Of a stretch of 64,000 bases of DNA, positions 35,500 through 46,395 are shown piece after piece. The position numbers were made by a program, and so were the translations under genes. Under the pieces are notes generated by a model. That model worked only from the letters and a program-made list of their open reading frames with translations, was not told the DNA's origin and ran no database searches. Source of the DNA: Eumeta japonica (lineage: Eukaryota; Arthropoda; Insecta; Lepidoptera; Psychidae). The stretch lies in assembly GCA_005406025.1 (NCBI GenBank), contig BGZK01000219.1, positions 248,001-312,000 on the forward strand, read 5' to 3'. Every line of letters begins with the position of its first letter. Positions within the stretch are counted from its first letter, which is position 1.

Positions 35500-35840
35500 A
35501 GAAGCCCATCAACGTACTGGCCACGAAGTCGGTGTCGGACCAAAAGGGGCCGATCTTCAAAATACTCGGAAACGAAACGATCTCGATATAAAACATGAAC
35601 ATTAAGCACATGTCATTACATTACAAATAATACGCAGCATTGTTTATAGGACGGAGGCACGCATGGACGGCGATATTCAAATTGCAACCTTACCATGAGG
35701 CAATAAAGTCCGCTGCAATTGGAATCTGAACGCTCGGATTCGGCTCGCGGGGATGGCGCCTGCGACGGTGTTTTATTACGGGATTTCGTAGCGATTCCGA
35801 GTACTGGCTCCAAAAAAGCATCATTAAACATTATAACTCA
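35500..35840. other. Moderately GC-rich island
   Basis: The core 35,640-35,800 includes GGATGGCGCCTGCGACGG and the string GTTTTATTACGGG, which contains a TTTAT-type posterior homeodomain core. A 71-codon minus frame is present without signature. Candidate regulatory element. Confidence 0.4.
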
Positions 35841-36509
35841 CAACGTTAAACATTATTGAAACACGTAGGTATTGACACCCCGTAATGTCTGTGGGGTTTA
35901 TTAAACTGTTTTGCGTGTTGAGTAAAAATGGGTGTCTGCAATATTATATGTTGTTGATAGTATACAATAAGAACATCTGAAGTTAAGAACATTCTAAAAG
36001 TAATTTACTTTTGGGAATCGTTTCATATTTTAGGTTCTAGAGCATAACATATGAATAAGCGTGAATTTATAAAGTTGTGATATTTTTTATTTAACTTTGT
36101 AAAACGTTTAAACGATTAAATATACAAGAATTATGGATTTTTCAAAATGTGCAGAAACTGGAATGTTATTATAATTTCATCGGTACTCATAGCTGATAGT
36201 TTATTTGCCCCAATCTTTTATATAATTCCACTACTTCATAAAAAGAAACCCTATATAATGATTGATATATAAAACTCAATATTCAGTTGTCATTTATTTG
36301 TGATATTAAGAAGAATTGTTATCAGAAAACATTGATTATGATAAACAGACTTACAACTACATGAGCAATCTTGTAATTGTATCGCTTGTTTAAGTCTTTA
36401 TTTTTTTTTTAGTTATTAATGATGATACGACATCTGATAATGTCTTTACATTTGGACTATCAATCTATTTACATCTTTATCTTATACATATATTGTAAAT
36501 GTAAAAGTA
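35841..36509. other. AT-rich spacer, no gene seen
   Basis: No recognised element. Confidence 0.55.
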
Positions 36510-36600
36510 TGTTTGTCCTTCAATCACGCTCGGACGGTTGAACGGATTGTAATTAATTTTTGCACAAAGATTGCTGAAATAGAACCTAATATTAAATATT
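36510..36600 (+). mobile_element. LINE/Helitron-type tail relic
   Basis: It reads 'gtatgtttgtccttcaatca', then 'ggacggttgaacggatt', then 'taatttttgcacaaaga'. This phrase order (ATGTTTGT, a run to TGAACGGATTG, then TTTTGCA) is typical of decayed repeat 3' regions in moth genomes. Class not resolved. Confidence 0.45.
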
Positions 36601-36699
36601 TTATACAAAAAAATATTTCTTTTGTATTAGTAGCAGATAAACAGTAATCGAAACCGTGAGCAAATTCTGATCATGAAACAAACAATCACTGCTAAATTT

Positions 36700-36975
36700 A
36701 GATTTACGACCCGCAAAGAAGATGAGAAACAGCTATCATGGAATATAAGTACATTATATTATTCTCCGGATGGCTATCGGTGTGAACGGAAGTAATTTTA
36801 TTTACTATGACGCTAGTGCTGCGCACCGTACGAATATGATTTAGCGGACGGATATCGATTACACGGCGGTGCCGATAAATCTTCGCCCCGTCACGGGAGC
36901 GTCGCCCGCGCACCGCATTAACGAACTCGCGCATGCGTGGCCCACATCCACGTCGTCGTTCGCTCTTATTTCGCC
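36700..36975. other. GC-rich island
   Basis: The core 36,830-36,960 is CpG-rich (CGGACGGATATCGATTACAC, CGCGCACCGCATTAACGAAC). A 76-codon minus frame (36,704-36,934) without a domain. Candidate non-coding element. Confidence 0.42.
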
Positions 36976-37499
36976 ATGAATGAAGATCACGCTAGGCTTT
37001 ATTGGCATTCGATATCCTGAGCATTTAACTGTATGCACGTCAAGTTAATACCGATGTATTAACTTAATATCGGTGATTAGGCTTTTGATCATCGTGTGTA
37101 AGCAAACTGTATACAAATTTGTTGTACATACTCACATGCTGCACAGTCGCCTTAAAGACAGCTTACCTGCAAACAAAAATTTTCGATATTATAAAAATTT
37201 AGACATTTTTTTATAGATTAAAAAAAAAACATTTTTTCATTAAATAAGAACTCATAATTTTCTACAAACTGTCCGAAAGGATCACTCTCTTATTACTCCT
37301 TTGAAACATATCGTTCCTAGAATCGAGAATACGAATTTAAATAAAAGAAACGAAAAAAAAAATAGAGATTTAAGCTTCATTTAATATTAGTTATATACAT
37401 AGAATATCGTACTTTTTTATACAGATATAATTTAAAGAGCACATCTCTCAGCAATCACTCAATCATCCGGATCTGGTATAAAATCGATCTCCGATCATT
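36976..37499. other. AT-rich spacer, no gene seen
   Basis: Several A-runs; nothing recognised. Confidence 0.55.
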
Positions 37500-37725
37500 A
37501 AAATGGTAAAGACTATGATTACGGTGGTCAGGTTTCGGGCCGCTAGCTGTAATGGCCACCCCTCTCGGCGTAACGGCAATGTTTGTTTGTTCGAGCGGCC
37601 ACCAATTCCGTTGAATGACAAATAAGATGCGCGCTCATTAGCGGGCAATGCCGCGCCGATACGTCGTATGATAATCACCGATCGGCCGACGCGCTTTTGA
37701 TCATCCATCGCGAAGGCTTACGTTA
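37500..37725. other. GC-rich island with homeodomain-type sites
   Basis: About 225 bp with high CpG and a TAATGGCC string at 37,551, close to the TAAT core of homeodomain sites. An 81-codon minus frame (37,463-37,708) is not recognised. Candidate conserved regulatory element, inference only. Confidence 0.45.
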
Positions 37726-37844
37726 GATTTAATCGATTGTCGGGTGTCATTTTATTTCAATGATAGTACGGAATCGCTTATCTATCGCTTATTATCATCG
37801 AACATTATTTTTTGTATTACAGCTATAATATAAAAATGAAGTAC

Positions 37845-37960
37845 CCGAGCTTACATGAAAAGGTTGATGGATGCAATGAAACAAGAGAGATATGCAAGGA
37901 TAGTACCAACTATGTGGAAATCTGTAGGCTCCGTGTCTACCCCTCTGGGAAACTGTTGTG
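37845..37960 (+). mobile_element. RTE LINE 3'-end relic
   Basis: 'gaaaaggttgatggatgcaa', 'gaaacaagagagatatgcaa', 'atgtggaaatctgtaggctc' and 'acccctctgggaaactg' follow the same order as at 12,262 and 23,575. Here the end is the best preserved: it reads as a WKSVG-like stretch, then a YPSGK-like terminus, as in lepidopteran RTE proteins. Confidence 0.72.
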
Positions 37961-38064
37961 AATGTAGTATAAATAATAACAAATAATACAACTGTATTTC
38001 TAAATTCAAAACAATTAAATACAAATGTACGTTCTGGAAATATTACAATAGTTAATGCAGTCAA

Positions 38065-38920
38065 ATAAGTAACAATTACGGTCCAGTGTCAGCATGTTCA
38101 CCGATGAAGCCGGATACGCCAGTACGAGCCCGTGGGCGCGTATCGCTGAGTACGTTTATAATTCATATGTTTCCTCGGACTTGTATCACTCCATCACAGA
38201 AGTGTGCTCTCTCACAATATTTTTGTTTCAAATTGAGAGTCTTGGATCTTAAAACTCTCCACGAGGACTTTATATGAATTAGAACCTGCTGAAGACCGTT
38301 GTCATTGGTGCGGTGACGACACCCTGAATTAAAAGCTTCATTTTTATCAGAGTCATGGCACGCATAGTTTGATTTGACTTGATTCAAAATCCCGTCCATC
38401 AATTTACTCATGACTAAAGTCGTTAACTTCGAGATTCAAAGGCAATATGTTGACCACTGAACTCGCACTGCTTTGCATGCGTATAGCAACATCAAATTAC
38501 TTTGTTCAACGGCGAACGGGAATGTAGCGGTGAAACTAGCACGTCGGATGAAACTTATGATGTATGAAGTTCGACTATATCGTATCGGATCCGAGTTTGA
38601 GAGGAAGTCGACCGACCCTCTCGTCTTAATGAAGGACCACGCAAGTTGTACAACTCATATGGGTTGTAGAAATCGCATTTACACACTTAATGCGCACACG
38701 TTCAGCGTTCGGGTAACACCGTCACTCGTATCGCCGGTTCACATTAATGTGCTCTGTCCAACTGAGCGTGTACATTTTTTAACTGGCCACTTCAATTATA
38801 CAAACAATAAATCTAATATCGTAAACCAGTATAAAATCCATTCGCGCCCGCGCTTTCGTTTCCGCCCGCATAGACTTAGAATGAAATCCTTCATCTTGTA
38901 CATCGATCGACCATGCTCTG
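38065..38920 (+). other. Balanced-GC region with a 151-codon open frame
   Basis: A plus-strand frame at 38,473-38,928 stays open through DNA of about 45% GC. Its translation is basic, with several cysteines and histidines but no regular zinc-finger spacing, and is not recognisable. Its end runs into the 6-bp-periodic repeat. Other frames (63 and 82 codons) overlap at 38,086-38,411. TTAACTGGCCACTT near 38,778 echoes the shared repeats at 43,531 and 58,141. Coding status unproven. Confidence 0.25.
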
Positions 38921-38924
38921 AATC

Positions 38925-39600
38925 ATGATCCCGTTCCCCATACCGTTCTCGACTCTGCTCCCGGTAGCAGTGCCGGAATCAGAATCAAAAACGAGATATA
39001 AAGAGCAGCCGATGTCGATTTGTCTCGCTCTTGATTCCGATCACGGTCCTGCTTTTGGTTCCGAACCCGATCTTGACCTAAATACATGGATTTCGATTCT
39101 GATCTTCTGGTCCCGCTCTCAATATTGATTTTGGTACTGCTACTTGATGCGATTCTGTTCACCCTCTTGTCCTAATTTTAATCCTATATTCGATTTCGCC
39201 CCCAAGGTCAACATCGAATGTGGGATAGGAAGAGCACGAGATGAACCCGTTCTCGACTTCGATATCTCCCAGTCTCGACTCCGATTGTGTTCCCCGCCCC
39301 CCCCTGCGGTTTCGATTCCGCTATTGGTTACGTTTCACATTTAGATGAAGCCGGGGTAACCACTAATACAAGTGCTAGTATCAAACAAAAATTTAGGCTA
39401 TATTGCTCGGGAATAGTGTAGTTCTTTATGAGTGAAAGGATAGTCTATTTTGCTCAAGGAGCTACTTATCAGTGAAGGAATTTTTAGAATCGGTTGAGCA
39501 TTTCTGTTCAATAGTAGAAATACGTAAATGAAATCAGACATAAATGTTAGTTTTATTTTCAGAAACCTTATCATTCGTGCGTACAACATATCGATAGTTT
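38925..39600 (+). mobile_element. 6-bp-periodic repeat family, copy 3
   Basis: The longest array (38,925-39,340): GATCCCGTTCCCCATACCGT, later TCTCGCTCTTGATTCCGATC and so on, with a loose pyrimidine-rich hexamer period. After the array come GATGAAGCCGGGGTAA, then TATGAGTGAAA, AATTTTTAGAATCGGTTGAG, TTCAATAGTAGAAATACG and TTTTCAGAAACCTT. These are matched in copy 4 (53,160-53,800) and partly in copy 1. The shared order of array plus flank shows one dispersed element type. I cannot assign it to a named family. Confidence 0.65.
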
Positions 39601-39689
39601 GGTAGAAATCAAATGATTAGTTTAGGCACGCAAATAAAGGAATAAAATATAAAAACATTGAAATAGTTTATTCCTTTGCAAAATATGAT

Positions 39690-40035
39690 TTAAATCCATT
39701 CAACTTTTTCGAAGATTAGCTTGGACAGACAGACAAACAAACAGACAGACACTCTGATGTAAGTTTTTACTATAGATTACTTTTTTGAAAATTTGATCAA
39801 GTTCAGCCGTTTGAGAGATTGTCCCAGCCAAACAAACAGACAAACCCTTTATCGAAATCATGTATTGCCAATCATTTGAGTAATTACATGTTCTTATTGT
39901 ACACCAATTTTTATAAAGATCAGTCAAACCATTTTTGCGTTATAAAAAGGCATACAGACATAGATACCAGAGCCAGTGAATCGCAAAAGTGTATTTGTCA
40001 TAAAATTTGACAAAAAAATATATATATACAGAAAT
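39690..40035 (+). mobile_element. LINE 3'-tail relics, probably two in tandem
   Basis: First tail: 'aaatccattcaactttttcg', 'aagattagcttggacagac' plus CAGA/CAAA units (39,721-39,750), then 'tttactatagatt'. Second: 'gttcagccgtttgagagatt', 'ccagccaaacaaacagac', then 'ttgacaaaaaaatatatata' and 'cagattaac'. This layout is common for decayed lepidopteran LINE 3' ends. No coding sequence remains. Confidence 0.55.
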
Positions 40036-40399
40036 ACGCTACAGATTAACATATTGATGATAAATATTAATAAGTATAAAAATTCAAAAATTGAATTCTA
40101 TTTATTTTGAATTATTTGTAATATCATAAAATGATAATATCAATTGCATTCTTACTTTTCCCTATTTCAATGGATGTGCGATATTATTTAATTAATACGC
40201 AAACTTATTAAGCTTTTAATTTTAAAATAACTTATATGTAAACCGAACAATCCATTTTTAATTAAAAATATAATATTTATTTAGAATATACTTTAAAAAA
40301 TGTCAAAATATCGTCTAGAAGCAATTATAGACGGATCACGTAATAACAGTTATAGAGTATAACATTATTTTGAACAAATAAAATGAAGTTAATTTGCGA
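40036..40399. other. AT-rich spacer, no gene seen
   Basis: Very AT-rich; nothing recognised. Confidence 0.6.
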
Positions 40400-40695
40400 C
40401 CATATCGAGAAAGCGAACGTGCCATAAATTAAAGACCACGCGGGCACTCGGCGGACGTCGCTCAACATAATAATATATTTAATAATTTTCATGTCTCCCT
40501 TGACGTGGAAATGGCCGGATTTTTTCACGTGGCGACGGCAGAAACTCCATATCGGCGGCCGCGGGCTGTTCCAACAATTAACAAAAACGCGATTGAAACG
40601 TAAATCGATTATCGGAACGATCGGCATTGATCGATGTAAGCGCAACTTTAAATCGCTTTTTGTTGAGAGCGCATGCGCAGTGAAAGACGTATGAA
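40400..40695. other. GC-rich island flanked by TAATAT-rich DNA
   Basis: Contains CCATAAATTAAAGACC, AATAATTTTCATG and CGGCGGCCGCGGGC. Overlapping frames on both strands (106 and 67 codons) have no domain. The mix of homeodomain-type AT cores and CpG blocks is what an enhancer-like conserved element might look like. Unproven. Confidence 0.45.
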
Positions 40696-40987
40696 AAGGT
40701 ATCGGTATTGTTATAATATTATTGAAACTGCATTATTAGAAATATATTTAATCTCCTATGAAACTAAAGGTTATATGGTATTTAACGACTGTTGCAATAA
40801 TAGTAAATAGTACTGAAATAATAAAAATATATGTGCCTTATTAATTTAAAATGATATTATTATAGCCGAAAATATGTCACGATTTTTGAAGTAAATTATA
40901 TCGGATACGTAATATCGAATTTAAACCTCTAATTGAAAATAAAACGAAAACGTATTGCTATGTTTTATTTTTAAAACTGTAAGGATC
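40696..40987. other. AT-rich spacer
   Basis: Nothing recognised. Confidence 0.6.
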
Positions 40988-41058
40988 AAAATGCATTTTT
41001 TTTAAGCTTTTATTTACGTTACCTGTAACGTAAATAAAAGCTTATAAAAAATGCATTT
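40988..41058. repeat. Long hairpin, about 34-bp arms with 2-nt loop
   Basis: The left arm begins AAAATGCATTTTTTTTAAGC and continues TTTTATTTACGTTAC to 41,022. The right arm starts GTAACGTAAATAAAAGCTT at 41,025 and continues ATAAAAAATGCATTT to 41,058. The inner 19 bp pair perfectly and the outer part has a few mismatches. With a 2-nt loop this is effectively a palindrome; it is unlike a microRNA precursor. It could be a tiny fold-back repeat or the product of an inverted duplication. Confidence 0.9.
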
Positions 41059-41254
41059 GTGTCTGCAATCAAATCTAGCAAGGGAATTTTAGAATAAACC
41101 CGTTTTGCGATTGAGTTAAAATTTTAATACACATATATATCTCTTGAGAATGCAATAATGTCGTACCACCGAGATAACGTGATGATGGAGTCCGAAGATG
41201 GATAGCGGAGCTTTTTAACGGTGAGCAGCAGAAACACGAAATTTTGTGCATGTA

Positions 41255-41889
41255 CAGTTGAACCTCGATAACTCAAACCTCGGTAACCTTAAAAACCTCT
41301 ATAACTTCAAAAAATAATATGTTCCCTTCCCATCAGAGCCCAAAACCTGTATAACTTAAAATACGTAACCTCTATAACTTAAATAAGTAATCTCTGTATT
41401 GGCCCTTAGTAACTTAAAGAAATGTTTCCACAACCTCTATAACATAAAATTGTTTGTCAATGAGTCATTTTGAAAGAGTGTGCAAAACAAAAGGTTTCGG
41501 TATTTATTGCTTGCACGTGTTCACTAGTTAAATTGTTAATGTAAACAATACATATGTCACCTATTGTTTGCTTCTTCGAAATTCTTTAAAGCTTTGCGGC
41601 GGTTAGCCTTAAGACATAAGTAAGCCTTGGATCATAAGTTTTTGATCATTGTCCTGGAAACATCGCTTTACTTACTGTGTGATAAAACTGGCTTAAAATG
41701 AGTTCAAAAAGAAAACTAACAACACTCACATACGCTGATAAAAGGGTGGAACAAGAGTACATACATACATATGTACATACCTACCTCTATATTAACCTAT
41801 CCCTAACATAGACCCTTGATAACTTAAAACCTTTATAACTTAAAATATTTTGTGTTTCCCTTGGACTTTAACTTATCGAGGTTCAACTG
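41255..41889 (+). mobile_element. pogo/Tigger-like element, internally deleted, with TIRs and TA duplication
   Basis: The ends are CAGTTGAACCTCGATAA (41,255-41,271) and its exact complement TTATCGAGGTTCAACTG (41,873-41,889), flanked by TA at 41,253-41,254 and 41,890-41,891. A 17-bp TIR starting CAGT and a TA target are typical of the pogo/Tigger branch of Tc1/mariner. Just inside the ends, variants of AACCTCTATAACTTAAA recur about six times on the left and two or three times on the right. The centre keeps only the start of a transposase. At 635 bp it is far shorter than an autonomous copy, so it is a non-autonomous deletion derivative. Confidence 0.9.
41698..41811 (+). pseudogene. Truncated pogo/Tigger transposase start
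   Basis: ATG at 41,698 opens a 37-codon frame beginning MSSKRKLTTLTYADKRVEQE, ending at a stop at 41,809-41,811. The opening resembles the CENP-B/Tigger N-terminal helix-turn-helix start, where a basic SKRK-L stretch leads into a LT-ADK block. After about 20 residues the frame runs into an ATACATACAT simple repeat and the rest of the protein is missing. Without the DDE domain it cannot act in transposition. Confidence 0.7.
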
Positions 41890-41891
41890 TA

Positions 41892-42739
41892 TTTAACTGT
41901 GATAGCCTGTTCTAAACATCATCTTGAGATGGCTGCTCCAATCAGGGTTGGCTCCCTCTAAACGGATGTAAGCGAATCCGCAGGAAAAAGTGGCTACAAC
42001 AGTATAGTAATTATTATAGCTAATTATATTATTATTAAGCTAAGCTAGTTATACTAAATACTCATACAAAAATAACCATACAATAGTAAAAAGTACAAAA
42101 TAAATATTCATAAATAAAAGTTAAAACAAGTCTTTATATAATTAAAAAAGAAGTAAAAAGATAAAAATAAAGAGTTTAACACACTTTTAGTCTGGTAATT
42201 CAATGGTTTGACATAAAAAGAAAGAGCTTTAATGTCGATCAATGGTCAAAATATAGAAAATGGCTTATCTCTGTTAGAGATTTTTAATTTGTTTCTTCGT
42301 TTTGAATAATTAAAAAGTTTATTTTAATATTTTATTTGAGGTTATGTTTTTCGCTTATTTTATTTATTGAGACATCGAATCTCTAAGCGAATCAGTGAGG
42401 TGGAATTTTACTTGCGTTTATAGCAAAACATGGACATTATATTCGATCAATATAATTAAGAAAAGTTACGTGCTAGTTATATTCTTAGTTAATGTATAAA
42501 TTCGTTTTGTCTGTTCTTTTGATTTCTCGTCTCATCAAATTTGATTTCGTTTAACACAAAGCATCTGTAACCTTATATATTAAATATAAGTTACTATATA
42601 AGCTATTATTTACATAATAACTTATCTCATCTATTAATTTTAAACAGAAGCTAAGGGACACAGAATAAGATAAAAATGCTGCAGCAAGCCGAATAAACGC
42701 CTAGTATACTTCAATTACGTAAAATTAGTACTGTTAATT
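41892..42739. other. AT-rich spacer, no gene seen
   Basis: Very AT-rich, with a small CTTATAT/ATATAAG palindrome near 42,573-42,591. No recognised element. Confidence 0.55.
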
Positions 42740-42955
42740 GCGGTAGGGCCGAGCGCTGCTGAGATAGATTGCGTGCGATTAGCGCGCGCGCACCGCCGCG
42801 GCGGCGGGCCGCACTCTGTCCGCAGCCTACACGCTTGGTACAACTCTACAGTAATTATTTATAGGATTGCACGGCGCCATCCGCGGGTGCTAAGACTAAA
42901 AGTTTTTTCGATCCTGTCACGCTCCCCTGAGACACGTCCGGCACGCACTATATAC
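42740..42955. other. CpG-rich island
   Basis: The core 42,745-42,825 contains GCGCGCGCGCACCGCCGCGG. A 61-codon frame (42,773-42,958) is arginine-rich and unrecognised. Candidate non-coding element. Confidence 0.45.
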
Positions 42956-43530
42956 TAAATACTCAATAACCTAAAAAATATCAAATTCAAATGCAAATAC
43001 AATTTCCATGTTTATCTCCATCATTACAACTGCTCCTTTGACGGATTTGTATTTCTCACTTCCCCCTTAGTTGAAGCGCAATGCATAAACGAATAGAATT
43101 TAATTTAGTACTAAATCTTTTTATTTCTACAAAAGTCACAATACAGAGAATGAATATGTCTAGTTTGTTTTTATGAATGCTATTCCCGAAATGTAATCGG
43201 TGACCTACGAATAAATGTTCTGTTACTATTGATCATTGAGAATATTCTATGTTAGGGTCTGTAGGTTTTGTGGTTTTGTAGAAGTACTTTTTTTTACAAA
43301 TCCATAAAATTTTTTGACCCTAAAATACTCATAGGAGGAAGTTGGAACAAAATGGATAACAATCATAATATCTTTAATATTGTATATAATTTAGACGATC
43401 AAAGATTATAACACCTTATTTTGAACAAAAATAATTGATTTCATTTTTATTTTGATTTTGATGAGTAATGTTTTTCCGCATACAGCATACACAGTGGATT
43501 GATAAAAGCACGATAATAGTCTTCTGTGTG
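42956..43530. other. AT-rich spacer, no gene seen
   Basis: Nothing recognised. Confidence 0.55.
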
Positions 43531-43628
43531 AGGCGCACCTTAAGTTTCTGGAACTGGCCACTTACATAAACAATATTTAAAAAGTATAGTTTTGCAACAA
43601 TTACATTTGAAAATGGACCTCTTTGTCA
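43531..43628 (+). repeat. Dispersed repeat, copy 1 (pairs with 58,141)
   Basis: GGCGCACCTTAAGTTTCTGG, then AACTGGCCACTTACATAAAC, then AATTACATTTGAAAATGGAC and CTCTTTG. The same order with a small deletion occurs at 58,141-58,227, and a short echo lies near 38,778. Here it sits directly upstream of a mariner relic, at 58 kb it does not, so it is probably an independent repeat. Confidence 0.65.
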
Positions 43629-43679
43629 GTAGAATACAGTTTGTTTCTTCTAACTTTCAATTGTTTTTACATTGTGGTG

Positions 43680-44740
43680 TAATTTTAAATATTGCGTGTC
43701 TTCGTTTATGGATTTGAAATTGCGTGTCTTCACTATGGATTTAAAATTTTCGTAGTGATTTTCGCCGATTTTAAGTATAATTTGACAGTTCAGCAGAAAG
43801 TCGCTCGGTTTCGAACTGCTTTTGATACCATGCAATACCACCATTTATAACTAGTTTGCAGAATTTAAGCGCAGTCGTGTCAATCCCAGTGATGAATTTC
43901 GTGACGATCGCCCGTCTACCGCTGTGAACAACAGAAACGTCGATGCTATGCGCCATATGATCAAAGCAAACAGGCCTGTGATCTACCATGAGATTCAGGC
44001 ATCCTTAACTAAAAGCATAAGTCAAATACAATGAATCTTACACAAATATTTGAGTATGAAAAAGCTTAGCTCGCGATGGATCCTACACAATTTGACTGAA
44101 GCACAAAAAAACAGACTATGTCACTTAGTGTAAGGCCATGCTTACCAGATTCAAGGAAGGAGCTTCAAATTTGATGTAGGACATAGTAATAGGTGACTAA
44201 ACATGAATTTCTTGATATGACCCCAAAACAAGGCAACAATCGACCGTATGGGTCTATCGAGATGAGCCGAAACCAATCAAAGTGAGGCGCGAATGAAGTG
44301 CCTCTAAGCGGATGATTACCTCTTTAAAAAAAAAACTGGACACGTGGCTACTGTTGCTTTGGAAAATTTCGTACAATAAATAGTGATTGGTTACACGACC
44401 ATTTGTTTGCCGGATGTTATTGACTAAATCCCTAAATATAACCGTAAACGTCATATCATCTTACACCACGACAATGCCAGGTCTCATACGATCAAACAGA
44501 TAAATGAAGTTTTTAAGGAGAAAAAGTAAAACTCATGAGCAATCCTGCATACAGTCCCGACCTGGCACTTTGTAACTTTTTTGTTTGTAAGAATTGAGAA
44601 ATAATTACGCGGTCAATGATTTTAATTACCAGAAGAAACTGTCGAAAAGTATGAAAAACATGCTAACGGAGAATATTTTGTGAAACAAAAAATTAATTTT
44701 CAGCCATTCATAGTAATTATTTCTCATTTATTCCAGAAAT
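43680..44740 (+). mobile_element. mariner transposase relic 1
   Basis: A decayed D,D34D transposase. In order: FAEFKRSRVNPSDEFRDDRP near 43,845-43,912 (with a stop where the family has Trp before FAEF), SRWILHNLTEAQK near 44,070, a GD plus stops in the first catalytic block (GAC at 44,194), VWVYRDEPKP near 44,250, TGHVATVALENF near 44,340, YTTICLPDVID near 44,395, then HHDNARSHT (second Asp at 44,470). In the third block the family's CDFF reads CNFF, so the third catalytic Asp is Asn (44,574-44,576). A 1-nt loss separates blocks two and three. A 28-bp duplication (TGCGTGTCTTC at 43,693 and 43,721) lies at its 5' side. Clearly inactive. Confidence 0.88.
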
Positions 44741-45184
44741 TTTCAGTGCACACCACGTATAGAAAGGCTTTGACGAGGCCAGAAAGAGGCATGCTCACGT
44801 TAAAACATCACGTTGGAGTATGTGCTGATCAGCCATACGGCAATATGCCAAACACGAATGTGTAACATCGGGTGACTTTAACCACTAATGTTGAACCTGG
44901 TCATGGATAGATGACGTAATAATTGAATAAAAGTACAAATGTCAACTATGAATCGGTGAGTTAGTTGTAAAATAGAAGATGTTTGACAAGCTACTCGTCT
45001 ATTACATGTCTACGATCAAGCAATCCTTGCACCTTCGGCGCACGAGCTACAGAATATGGCAACTAAAATAAACAAGACAATCAAAAATGGGATGTGTAAT
45101 TGAACAAAGACAAGCAAAACAACGTATTATGTATTAATCATTCGAAATGTACAACACTTGTACATGCAAAAACTGTTCTCGCTT
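44741..45184. other. Spacer, no gene seen
   Basis: Part may be the 3' end of the mariner copy, but terminal repeats are not evident. Nothing else recognised. Confidence 0.45.
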
Positions 45185-45265
45185 ATGCCCGGCAGTGGTA
45201 GTTCGTTGCGGGGCGCCGGCGGCGTCGCCCGCGCACCACCTACCCGCATGATTCGTCTGCAAAGT
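45185..45265. other. Short CpG-rich island
   Basis: TTGCGGGGCGCCGGCGGCGT and CGCCCGCGCACCACC within AT-rich DNA. Too short for more to be said. Confidence 0.42.
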
Positions 45266-46195
45266 ACACTCGTACGCCTACTATAGACACTTTCTTCGAT
45301 CAGAGGTCAACTACATACTTTATTATGAAACAAAAACAATTGGCCGATTGCACTTCACAACCCATACCTAGGAGAGATCTCACAACTTCCTGTTATCGAC
45401 TAATAGCCGAGTTACGATAACAAACTAGTGTAAGATTTCATTATTTTAATTAATGATTAATCGATAATGGGAAGTTGCGAGACAGACGCTTAGACTTTTA
45501 CAGCATTAAAATAATATTTGGTACAGTCTATCTATAATAAAAAAATTAAGATACTCCGTTAGTAACCGCATATTATTCTAAAATGTGGACGATATTTGAG
45601 ATATCAAACCGTACAATTGAAACAAACATCACGAAAAATGTATCCGCAAACAAAAACGGTGAAGAATCAATTATCAATCTATTGACGACGATTTGTTGTA
45701 TACCTACGGGAGCACATGATACAATATTTGCGCTGTCGACAAGTTCGATTCTTCATTGAAACAGCGGATATAAACGATAATATAGCTTTCGAAAATACCG
45801 TATTGACTTACATTAATACATGCTAGTGTACACCAAAATTTATAATAGTATTATATTATAACTTAAACTACTCGCTCCGTACCTCGAATAGAACGATAAG
45901 CTGTCGGTGTAGGACTTTGTCCTTAACGGAAACTTTGCAGTTTTCGACCCAGATCAGTGTGGATGAATTAAAGATCAATCATCTCAATATAATAAAATAA
46001 AAAGATTCCGGGAGGATATTTCTTAGCAGCGATGTGATTATCTTCTGCCCCAAAAACAAAAATATATATATAAATATATATAATTACTAGGTTCAATTAA
46101 TTTAGTGAGACTAAAAAAGTCCATGTTACAAATACAACAATAATAGAAACTTCCACCTAGATATCCCAAAACGTCTTTATCACCGTGAAGATCGC
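45266..46195. other. AT-rich spacer, no gene seen
   Basis: An (AT)n-like run lies at 46,060-46,083. No recognised gene or repeat. Confidence 0.55.
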
Positions 46196-46395
46196 TCAAG
46201 CGGGTGGCGCGAGTGGCGCCCCCTGCGGCGGAGTCGCGACATATAGACCCGTCTGAAGAGAACTTCGCTGGATTTTTCTTCGAGATTAAAAGTTTACATT
46301 ATGGAGAAGAGCCCCGTGTAAGTGCTACTGGGCTTATGTATTATTCAGAAAATGCGCTTGCTGTATTGGAATACGAGCTGTTTGCGTAATAACTT
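46196..46395. other. GC-rich start with a 61-codon frame
   Basis: GTGGCGCGAGTGGCGCCCCC opens a small island at 46,202-46,255. The overlapping frame (46,204-46,389) is unrecognised. Candidate non-coding element. Confidence 0.35.
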
